DNA of 15,000 nucleotides from Glandiceps talaboti (Eukaryota > Hemichordata > Enteropneusta > Spengelidae): the NCBI RefSeq assembly GCF_964340395.1, contig NC_135565.1:5719142-5734141 (forward strand), written 5' to 3'. Shown here piece after piece: positions 9,001-15,000 of the stretch. The first letter of the stretch is position 1; each line of letters starts with the position of its first letter. A program made the translations under genes and the position numbers. The notes beneath the pieces were generated by a model. It was given only the letters and a program-made list of their open reading frames with translations, ran no database searches and had not been told where the DNA came from.

Positions 9001-12000
9001 TTGTCAATGTCTTCCAGTGTTTTTCTGTTGTAAGGATCACCATGCAATATTACTGCCCTAGTCCCTATGCGGTCCTTCAGGGTACAGGCCTGATTTTTAA
9101 GAACAAGTACATTAACAAAATATAACAGCATTACATGTATGCCACCTAGGAATCAACAATCTCAAACTTTTACTGTTATTTAGTTCTAAGAAAACTAAAA
9201 ATCTTTTCTTGGTTAAAACCATGAAAAAATCTGGGGTTGCCATGGAAATACTTCAAATAGAGGGCTAAATATTATGTTACAGTTAACCCATTTAACATCC
9301 AAAATGGCCACCAAAAGTTGTGTTCACGCTATGGGAAGAGTGTTGATTTCCTTGAAAACAAGATAGCAAACCCAAAAATTCCGTTTATTATTTTTTAAAA
9401 AAACAGGAACAAGCTTTCATATTGTATGGTTTGAAGAGATACAAAAAACTTTGAGGGAAATTGGTCAACAAGGGGCTTTATACCTATTTCATTTTAGCAG
9501 ATTGTATTGTATGCTTAATTTCTGGCAGAGCAAATATAAATGAATAATTCTGATTGGCTATTTTAAAAAATAGATACATGATTCATTACTAAACCAAGAT
9601 TGTATTCTCTGAGTTTTCTTGATAATTCTTGTCATCATTTAGAGCAGCCTTAGTTAATGCTATGTTTCTCATTATAACACCTTAAAAATGATGGGTGTGT
9701 CAGTCGGTTGAAAATGAAAAAAAAAGAAAAGAAAAAGTAAGTGTATGACTACATGTTGGTGATAAGGCCAAATAAAAAAAAATTGTTTGGTTTCTGTTAC
9801 CTGACCCCACCTACTTGTTCACACGACCCTAAACTTTTTTAACGTAAGAAATAATAAAATCGCAAAAACTGTGAAGTCTTGCGAGAAATAGTGGATATGG
9901 AAACTGACATCAACTTGAAAGGACAATATAAAAGTGTTCTTGCAATCTGTAATGGCTGTAGATCTGATGAGATGAAACCAATAACACAGTGACCATATGG
10001 AAAACAAGGGAAAACATAACTACCTGAACTAGACTCTCGCATACAAAAAAAAATAAATTAAAATAACATAAATAATCTACCTACCCCATCTATTCTAAAA
10101 TTGAGCGTAATCAGAACCACACAACTTGTTTTGTTAGGCCTAATTGCGATTCATAACTTTACTATACTTTTAACAGTTAAATTAGAAGGAACCTTTTAAC
10201 CATCTGTTTTATCAAAGTAAGCAATACATAATTATTATAATAATAATTACAATTTTTGCTCAAATGCACTCTGTGGGTTCTCCATCTTACAATCAGCATT
10301 GTTGTGATTGTCGTCTAATCCATAGATTTGTTTATAGTTATTTTGAGTTATTTTGCTGGATTAAACACATAGACATGTACGGTGAGTCAGATCCTGAGAA
10401 ACATTGACATAGAATTCACTACACCACCTTGGAGGGAACACCGATTCCTAATTCCTCACCTGACAACGTCCACAATCAGTACTTTCTTCTGTCACTTTTA
10501 TCATTGGATACTTCTCTATGGCTTTCTAAGAAAAACAATGACAAGATTTACATCTTTTTAGTTATCAGATTGACACTAATTTCATATAAAAATAGCACCC
10601 CTATAGTGACAGAGATAGCACACCTAGTGACAGATATAGCACCCCTAGCGACAGAGATAGCACCCCTAGTGACAGAGATAGCACCCCTAGTGACAGATAG
10701 CACCCCTAGTGACAGATATAGCACCCCTAGTGACAGAGATAGCACCCCTAGTGACAGAGATGGCACGCCTAGTGACAGATATAGCACCCCTAGCGACAGA
10801 GATAGCACCCCTAGTGACAGATATAGCACCCCTAGTGACAGAGATAGCACCCCTAGTGACAGAGATAGCACTCCTAGCGACAGAGATAGCACTCCTAGCG
10901 ACAGAGATAGCACCCCTAGTGACAGAGATAGCACCCCTAGTGACAGAGATAGCACTCCTAGAGACAGAGATAGCACCACTAGCGACAGAGATAGCACTCC
11001 TAGCGACAGAGATAGCACTCCTAGCGACAGAGATAGCACCACTAGCGACAGAGATAGCACTCCTAGCGACAGAGATAGCACTCCTAGCGACAGAGATAGC
11101 ACCACTAGCGACAGAGATAGCACTCCTAGAGACAGATATAGCACCCCTAGCGACAGAGATAGCACCCCTAGTGACAGATATAGCACCCCTAGCGACAGAG
11201 ATAGCACTCCTAGCGACAAGGATAGACACACACATAAAAGATATTTATAAAATATATGACATAAAAACAAATCACAACAAAACAATGAATTTCAGGTAAG
11301 TAAAACTGACACACTCAGTGACCTACAGATTCTAATTACAGGATTTTTCACAATTTTGAAAAATAAAGGGATGGCTTCATTTACATATTAATTTGCATAT
11401 AATTTACACATTTTCAGATCTTGGCATTTGATAATGAAAAAAAAAATGTTTTCACACCAAAAGGGGCTTATAATCAATTAAATTCCCATTTTCAACAATG
11501 ATCTATTAAGCAAATGAGAAAACACAAAAGTGTAAAGAAATAATTTCAGTTCAAAAATGTAAAACTTCAATAACAACGTAATTCATCATGGCAAAAAAAG
11601 CGGGGTGGCCAACAGGAATAAAGGGGTGGCCCCACAAACAGAGGGTGGTCGATGAAAACAGAGGAGTGGCTATGGTGCACCCCTCAAAACCGTCAGAGAG
11701 AACACTGAATTTATAAATTAACAAAAGACAAAGCAATGCAAATTTATCCAAGACAATTTAGATTATTTTGCAATTTAACAGCTAATTACATGGACATTTC
11801 TTATACGTACATGAAGAACAAGTAATTGTTCACATAAAACAACCACAATGCAGGAAAACATCAAAAGAAAGCTTGGAAGACTATGCCTAGAATTCACAAA
11901 CCCACCACTTACTTTAAAATTAGGTGCCCAGGCTTTACTCTTAACTAAAAAACATTTCCTGTCCTCGATATCATTGTCAACTTTCTGTACAGCAGGTAAA

Positions 12001-14930
12001 AAATATGGATCTATTGAAATAAAGGAAAGAGTTAGTTTTATGGACAGTCTAAAAAATTCCCAACTTTAGCAGCATCCATCGTTTATAATATTCCCTGATC
12101 AATCTGAATGTACAGCAGTATATCTTAATGTCTTATTACACTGACAACGTAATGCAAGATCAGCTGATAATTGGTAGTCATTTCTGATATCAGTGAGTAT
12201 GCTGGTTATTTGAAGTAACATGTTATCAATGCTGATATAATTCATTGGCCTCAGATTTTGCACTATATAACCTATGCAAAGATGTATGGATAATTAGCTT
12301 AATAATAACTTATTGTCTTGCAAATTTGTATAGACAATGCAAAGATCAAGATTCACTAAGAATGACTTCTGAATTTAAAATCACCTCTCTCAAGGATACC
12401 AACCAGGAATTCTAAATTTAAACTCACCTCTTTCCTTATAGATGGCAACTTGGAATTCTAAATTTAAACTCACCTCTCTTTTCAAGGATACCAACAAGGA
12501 ATTCTAAATTTAAACTCACCTCTCTTTTCAAGGATATCAACCAGGAATTCTAAATTTAAACTCACCTCTCTTTTCAAGGATATCAACCAGGAATTCTAAA
12601 TTTAAACTCACCTCTTTCCTTATAGATGGCAACTTGGAATTCTAAATTTAAATTCACCTCTCTTTTCAAGGATATCAACCAGGAATTCTAAATTTAAACT
12701 CACCTCTCTTTTCAAGGATATCAACCAGGAATTCTAAATTTAAACTCACCTCTCTTTTCAAGGATATCAACAAGGAATTCTAAATTTAAACTCACCTCTC
12801 TTTTCAAGGATATCAACAAGGAATTCTAAATTTAAACTCACCTCTCTCCCCATAGATGGCAACTACTGGGAATTCTAAATTTAAACTCACCTCTTTCCTC
12901 ATAGATGCCAACCAGGAATTCTGAATCCAAGGCTGTGCTAAGGAGAGCCTGAAGATAAATTTCAAACACTCCTCTTAATCCACCAGCAAATGCTCCAAAT
13001 AATTCTGAAATAGGGAAAACAAATATGAAAATAAGAAATGTTATACCACGCTGCTTTCTGCCCAAGCCAAGTTATCTTTGAACAGAAAATATGGATTATA
13101 CATTATATACCCTTGTTATTTTACATCATGGCAATCCTTATCTGCATCACTACTGTGCTGTAAATATGAGTCAACATATTCCAACCATTATTTTTCTCAA
13201 CTTTTCATAAATTATGCTTGAGGAGGTATAATTATATCATATTATTTCCCCACTATTTTTCTGCATTCAGTCGGTAAATACTTGTAACCTAAAGGTTGTC
13301 ACTACGGTACTTGTCTAGTGAGTCATAGTGACAAGGCCCCTTACTATAGGTCATTTGCATTTTCCTTCCTTAGCTGAACAAAAAAAAATGTTGGCGGATA
13401 ATATCTAATTGGCTGCTGTGATAAAAGTACACATCAGTGCACATAGTTGAAGCATAGCAGTCGGTCTTCTAGGGTGCCATGCTACGAAAACCTAGACAGT
13501 AACTAGGGAGGCTCACACAAGATTTTGTTTCACAGCAGAAATGAGTCTAAGATATGACATTTGTTCCACGCTATTGCTTTATAAAAGTTTATTCACCTCT
13601 ATTTCCTTTCTATATTTGCCTTTTGTACGTTTGTTTTCAATGTTATTTCTGGAATCAGCATCACAGGGGGGGGGGGGGGGGGTCTACTTTCTAACTTGTA
13701 TTTGAGGTGTCTTAGGGGGACACACACATTTTGCCAAATCTGTGTTAGGGATTAACACACTTTAGGCTATTCATAATTCAGAAAACTTCTGTCCCATGGT
13801 CATGAGCACATGAAAAGAGTGAAAGAGTGTACAAACCAGGCATCAACTGTGGACTGGTTTCATCTTCAAACGGTGCATCCCATGATATCACTTCGACTGC
13901 TTCTACATCTACATCAGAATTACTCCCACTTGGATTCACTTCATCAGTGTCTAAGGGAATTGTGTCGATAGCTTGGTAGTGATGTTTTATTTTTCCACTG
14001 TACGGACAAAACTGCAAAACAGAAAACAAATGTTATGAAATTATAATAAAAAAAAACATTAAAGCCACACTAGTTGAAACTAAAACATTTTTTTTGAAGT
14101 GGTTTTGTTAGATACAATGACTGTGTTATTTATTATATTGTTAAACCACCTGATGGTAAACACATTTGTGTATCTGTACACATGATATGGTACAATAAAT
14201 CTAAATGAGATATTTCCATTGCACTATTTTGTCAATTTTTCTCTAAGGCCTAAAAAAAATATTGTTTGGTTCTGGTTACCCGACCCCCATTTAGCTTTTC
14301 ACTGCCAATTCTAAATTTTTCTTTACGTATTCACGAAAAACATACTAAAATTGTGAAGTCTGGCAAGAAATAGTGGATGCGGAAACTGACATCAACTTAA
14401 AAAGACAATATAAAACTGTTCTTCCAATGTATAATGGTTGTACATCTGATGAGAAGAAACCAATAACACAGAAACCATATATGTACATGTATGGAAAACA
14501 ACTCAACTGAAAACAAAACTACCTGAACTACATGTAGACATTGACACATGAAAAAAAATATATCAAAAAAATAAAATAAAAAATAAAAAATCTACCTACC
14601 CAACCTATTCTAGAATTGAGTGTAATCGGAATCACACAATTTTTTTCATTAGGTCTTATTACAGACATACAATTTTTTTTTCTTTTTAAATTGTTTTAAA
14701 TCAATGAATTTAGAATTAAGACAATAGGTAGAGTACATCACCTTGTCAGTCCTTTCATATATTTCAGGTAACTCTTCCTCCTCCATTTCATCCTCACCCT
14801 CCCCTTCTTTCTCTTTCTGGGTATCCTGTACATTATATTGTCTCAGCTGTCTGCCTTCTATCAGCCATATACAAGTCACTTTAGCACCACTTGATAGTAG
14901 ATCTTTTTCAACAAGGAATCTCATTGGACG
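5949..14930 (-). CDS. DUF4211-domain protein gene (QSER1/PRR12/CCDC82-like), eight exons joined, partial
   Basis: Eight minus-strand exons (14742-14930, 13837-14011, 12891-13004, 11913-12010, 10460-10525, 8913-9089, 7126-7221, 5949-6035) have GT-AG boundaries and phases that join without a stop, giving about 334 residues. From exon 3 on, the product matches the DUF4211 layout as I know it from CCDC82: an FE..LQALL..ALDSEFL helix, a segment with D.DI..R and SKAW, a CxxCxxC motif followed by a PYNRKTLE turn, a GRFC.DR..LYHLLHHFK helix and a DLISVVLEDKSWI helix. Vertebrate members are nuclear; QSER1 is reported to act with TET1 against DNA methylation at developmental promoters. Exons 1-2 are upstream of the domain and match nothing I recognise. 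The 5' end lies beyond the window and the last exon is uncertain. The exon chain rests on my reading of splice sites, not on transcripts. Confidence 0.8.
6133..6224 (+). repeat. Dispersed repeat fragment (see 9661-9762)
   Basis: The stretch TAACACCTTTAAAATGATGG, then GTCTGTCGGTTAAAAGT, a poly-A run, GTAAGT and TACATGTTGGTGA is matched in order at 9661-9762. In that second place it runs directly into the left end of the MITE-like element, so it may be an extra part of that family or a separate short repeat. Confidence 0.55.
6512..6595 (+). repeat. Dispersed repeat, copy 2 (see 5363-5460)
   Basis: A diverged second copy of the repeat at 5363-5460, in the same orientation. It lies in intron 7 of the DUF4211 gene, while copy 1 lies downstream of exon 8. 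Confidence 0.55.
6865..6910. repeat. Perfect 46-bp palindrome
   Basis: Two 23-bp arms meet without a spacer at GAATATTC (6884-6891), and all 23 base pairs match. Just upstream the left arm is preceded by a near copy in direct orientation (TGAATATTAATGAGATTATT at 6839-6860). The structure is therefore direct repeat, direct repeat, inverted repeat. Confidence 0.9.
7126..7221 (-). CDS. DUF4211 gene, exon 7
   Basis: Encodes 32 residues in phase 0: EFIAGRFCADRSTLYHLLHH and FKLATFKECRHM. The acceptor is ttgcacctaacag; the donor ATG|GTATGG is moderate. The GRFC.DR..LYH.L.HFK pattern matches the most conserved helix of DUF4211 (GRICASRTRIYHKLKHFK in CCDC82), so this is the single clearest exon for naming the family. 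Confidence 0.88.
7325..8148. repeat. 48-bp minisatellite, about 17 copies
   Basis: The unit is CATGCATAATGTATATACCT, GGTAATCAGTAAAGTGAAAG and TCTGTAAC, with a few recurring variants (AAAGT for AATGT, ATTAGT for ATCAGT, GAATG for GAAAG, GTGTAT for GTATAT). The variants are scattered and partly paired, pointing to repeated block duplication. Because 48 is a multiple of three, a 297-codon frame stays open on the minus strand with 16-residue repeats; it is a by-product of the array, which lies in an intron. Confidence 0.95.
8149..8338. repeat. Tandem duplication, two units of about 100 and 87 bp
   Basis: The unit beginning GTCTCTATCTATTATGCTTG at 8149 is repeated from 8252. Both continue through GGCAAA-AGTGA and TTTTTACAACAAAAATGGCT to GAAGGTC-TGGAACAAA. 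The second copy lacks about 16 bp, including the AATTAAAAAAATG segment. It abuts the 48-bp array directly. Confidence 0.85.
8564..8598. repeat. Short hairpin
   Basis: CATAGACAGTG at 8564-8574 pairs exactly with CACTGTCTATG at 8588-8598. The loop contains a TGTACCACTG direct-repeat junction. No flanking terminator or RNA gene was recognised. Confidence 0.6.
8913..9089 (-). CDS. DUF4211 gene, exon 6, with acidic insert
   Basis: Encodes 59 residues in phase 0 at both ends; acceptor aaaaatcag, donor AAG|GTGAGT. It opens with ACTLKDRIGTRAVILHGDPY and NRKTLE, the strand-turn segment of DUF4211 with the third Cys of the motif. It is followed by about 30 residues rich in Asp, Ser and Glu (DNSDNSESDSESDIELYSDS). 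Matching members such as CCDC82 have a short linker here, so this is an acidic, probably disordered insert inside the domain with many casein-kinase-2-type S-x-x-D/E sites. The insert is coded by a small GATTCTGAATCT-type coding repeat. Confidence 0.88.
9661..9762 (+). repeat. Dispersed repeat fragment, second copy (see 6133-6224)
   Basis: Matches 6133-6224 through AACACCTTAAAAATGATGGG, the CAGTCGGTTGAAAA segment, a longer A/AG run and TACATGTTGGTGAT. It ends where the MITE-like element begins. Confidence 0.55.
9765..10141. mobile_element. MITE-like element, copy A (377 bp)
   Basis: The ends are imperfect terminal inverted repeats: AGGCCAAATAAAAAAAAATT GTTTGG on the left, and on the right the inverse reads AGGCCTAACAAAACAAGTTG TGTGG. 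The interior matches copy B at 14246-14656 along its whole length, for example GAAATAGTGGAT, GGAAACTGACATCAACTT and AAACCAATAACACAG. There is no coding frame, so it is non-autonomous. It lies in intron 5. The superfamily is not determined. Confidence 0.75.
10460..10525 (-). CDS. DUF4211 gene, exon 5
   Basis: A 66-bp exon with acceptor ttgtttttcttag and donor CAG|GTGAGG, phase 0 at both ends. Encodes KAIEKYPMIKVTEESTDC then GRCQ. The last residues give the first two cysteines of a CxxCxxC motif completed by exon 6. CCDC82 has a similar cluster (CSCQAC) in the matching position, so a metal site is likely but unproven. The 21-bp minisatellite of intron 4 ends only about 67 bp upstream of this exon's acceptor. 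Confidence 0.85.
10593..11225. repeat. 21-bp minisatellite, about 29 copies
   Basis: The unit is AGCACCCCTAGTGACAGAGA T with common variants CACTCC, CACCAC, AGCGAC, AGAGAC and GATAT. One unit near 10686-10705 is shortened by 3 bp, which preserves the reading frame. The 21-bp length gives open frames on both strands with 7-residue repeats (DSTPSDR on the plus strand); these are not genes, as the array lies in an intron. In the middle (10960-11110) a three-unit pattern CACCAC-CACTCC-CACTCC recurs, a higher-order repeat of 63 bp. Confidence 0.95.
11598..11680 (+). repeat. Degenerate short tandem repeat
   Basis: Four loosely repeated units of about 20-24 bp share a GGGGTGGCC core: GGGGTGGCCAACAGGAATAA, GGGGTGGCCCCACAAACAG, AGGGTGGTCGATGAAAACAG and AGGAGTGGCTATGG. 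The block is GC-richer than its flanks. Confidence 0.5.
11913..12010 (-). CDS. DUF4211 gene, exon 4
   Basis: The acceptor is a strong tctttcctttatttcaatag; the donor is AAA|GTAAGT. The first two bases complete an Asp codon with the G left by exon 3. Encodes 32 further residues: PYFLPAVQKVDNDIEDRKCF and LVKSKAWAPNFK; phase 0 out. The D-DI-R spacing followed by SKAW and a basic end matches the second segment of DUF4211, which in CCDC82 reads LDNRFVQPRLESLVSRSRW. The plus-strand reading of this region is open too, but it lacks a family match. Confidence 0.85.
12011..12890 (-). other. Intron 3 of the DUF4211 gene
   Basis: The donor-proximal 510 bp are the 46-bp array described separately. The remaining 12011-12375 is AT-rich and shows no exon, RNA or repeat. 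Confidence 0.65.
12376..12913 (-). repeat. 46-bp minisatellite built from the exon 3/intron 3 boundary, about 12 copies
   Basis: On the gene strand each unit reads GAATTCCTGGTTGATATCCT, TGAAAAGAGAG and then GTGAGTTTAAATTTA, that is a 31-bp exon-like part and a 15-bp intron-like part. The first unit is the real end of exon 3 and its donor (12891). Two classes of exon-like part alternate: one ends CATCTAT-AGGAAAGAG like the true exon, the other ATATCCTTGAAAAGAGAG. Ten units including the real one keep GAG|GTGAGT; one has GTGAAT and the outermost GTGATT. The 8-bp AGAATTCC, present in both exon and intron, marks the unit borders and could have started the duplication. Confidence 0.93.
12891..13004 (-). 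CDS. DUF4211 gene, exon 3 (start of the DUF4211 domain)
   Basis: The acceptor is ccctatttcag at 13005 and the donor is GAG|GTGAGT at 12891. Encodes LFGAFAGGLRGVFEIYLQAL then LSTALDSEFLVGIYEER; phase 1 in, phase 1 out. The FEIYLQALLSTALDSEFL segment matches the first helix of DUF4211 in CCDC82, where FERVV.ALLINALDESFL stands in the same place. The last 31 bp of this exon and the first 15 bp of the following intron are the source sequence of the 46-bp minisatellite that begins immediately downstream. Confidence 0.85.
13005..13836 (-). other. Intron 2 of the DUF4211 gene
   Basis: No exon or RNA gene was recognised. It contains the G17 tract at 13666-13682. The rest is unremarkable AT-rich sequence. 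Confidence 0.6.
13666..13682 (+). repeat. Homopolymer tract G17
   Basis: Seventeen consecutive G followed by TCTA, in intron 2. On the gene strand it reads as C17. It has the same length and following TCT as the tract at 3701-3717. Confidence 0.9.
13837..14011 (-). CDS. DUF4211 gene, exon 2
   Basis: Encodes 58 residues plus one base (phase 0 in, phase 1 out), beginning FCPYSGKIKHHYQAIDTIPL and ending SPQLMP. The acceptor is a good tctgttttgcag; the donor CTG|GTTTGT is weaker. The leftover G joins AA of the next exon to make Glu, and this phase agreement supports the join. The second half is rich in Asp, Glu and Ser (SNSDVDVEAVE, DAPFEDE), as expected of a linker before the DUF4211 domain. 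No named domain was recognised. Confidence 0.7.
14246..14656. mobile_element. MITE-like element, copy B (about 411 bp)
   Basis: Second copy of the element at 9765-10141, in the same orientation. The left end AAGGCCTAAAAAAAATATTG TTTGG is matched in inverse form by the right end near 14656 (AGACCTAATGAAAAAAATTG TG). Copy B has small insertions, including a TACATGTATG stretch and a longer A-rich run near 14550-14590. It lies in intron 1, its right end about 85 bp from the donor of the exon at 14742-14930. Confidence 0.75.
14742..14930 (-). CDS. DUF4211 gene, exon 1 of those visible
   Basis: Encodes 63 residues, starting RPMRFLVEKDLLSSGAKVTC and ending IYERTDK. The 3' splice site follows a ctcctacag tract at 14931 and the donor is AAG|GTGATG at 14742, giving phase 0 at both ends. 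The first half is ordinary mixed sequence with a CIWLIEGRQLRQY segment. The second half is strongly acidic (KEKEGEGEDEMEEEELPE). It is an internal exon, since no start is needed and the sequence is open upstream to the acceptor. Its function is not recognised. It is assigned to the same gene as the downstream exons by strand, phase and proximity. Confidence 0.65.
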
Positions 14931-15000
14931 CTGTAGGAGTAATACAAACTCTGTAAATACCCAAGCTATAAAAATTCTATAGTACTTAACAGTTCTTCAT

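Larger units (their letters stand above)
9090..10459 (-). other. Intron 5 of the DUF4211 gene
   Basis: This contains the repeat stretch 9661-9762 and the MITE-like copy 9765-10141. 9090-9660 is AT-rich with no supportable gene, RNA or repeat. 10142-10459 is likewise empty, apart from an AT-only run near 10220-10250. Confidence 0.6.
10526..11912 (-). other. Intron 4 of the DUF4211 gene
   Basis: This holds the 21-bp minisatellite (10593-11225) close to its 3' end and a small degenerate repeat (11598-11680). The rest (11226-11597 and 11681-11912) is AT-rich with nothing recognised. Confidence 0.6.

Noticed and set aside
9819-10042. Minus-strand frames of 62 and 67 codons
   Set aside because: They lie within the MITE-like copy A, and the corresponding positions in copy B are not open.
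10429-11299. Long repetitive open frames on both strands (DSTPSDR, SLSLGVL and similar)
   Set aside because: They are translations of the 21-bp intronic array in several frames at once. The true exon here is the short minus-strand one at 10460-10525.
11848-12069. Plus-strand frame with PLTLKLGAQALLLTK, resembling a PIF1/Helitron helicase motif
   Set aside because: The resemblance stops after that motif. The minus strand of the same bases is a well-supported DUF4211 exon (11913-12010).
14743-14982. Plus-strand Ser-rich frame
   Set aside because: It is the antisense of the acidic exon at 14742-14930.

Overview
The window looks like nuclear DNA of an invertebrate animal. It is AT-rich, its genes are split into short exons of 66-189 bp with GT-AG introns, and it carries LINE and MITE-like relics and several intronic minisatellites. 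No bacterial-type operon, rRNA, tRNA or CRISPR array was seen. I cannot name the species. Frequent TACATGTA-type motifs and a minisatellite grown from an exon-intron boundary would suit amphioxus, but other deuterostomes or molluscs remain possible.

Two protein-coding genes can be read, both on the minus strand. (1) From 14930 down to at least 5949 there are eight exons whose reading phases join without conflict (0,0,1,1,0,0,0,0). They give about 334 residues of a DUF4211-domain protein (the QSER1/PRR12/CCDC82 group). The domain runs from exon 3 to exon 8, includes a CxxCxxC motif, and is interrupted by an acidic Ser/Asp/Glu stretch in exon 6. The gene's start lies beyond 15000. Its last exon is uncertain: the best candidate is 3301-3528, with an AATAAA on the gene strand at 3157-3162. 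(2) At 2568-2647 lies the first coding exon of 6-pyruvoyl-tetrahydropterin synthase (PTS), the zinc enzyme of tetrahydrobiopterin synthesis. Its remaining exons lie below position 1. The genes are in tandem and no functional link is apparent.

Layout: 1-2567 is PTS intron 1 with a LINE relic (about 819-1734) and foldback or nested repeats (1827-2440). 2648-3300 is the PTS upstream region and the probable 3' end of the DUF4211 gene. 3529-5948 holds G17, CA and TG tracts and a 51-bp minisatellite. 5949-14930 is the exon-rich part, with a 48-bp minisatellite in intron 6, a 21-bp one in intron 4 and a 46-bp one in intron 3, two copies of a MITE-like element in introns 5 and 1, and a 46-bp perfect palindrome in intron 7.

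The most notable feature is the 46-bp array in intron 3. Each unit copies the last 31 bp of exon 3 plus its 5' splice site, so about a dozen donor sites stand in a row. The units could in principle act as 30-nt, phase-compatible micro-exons.
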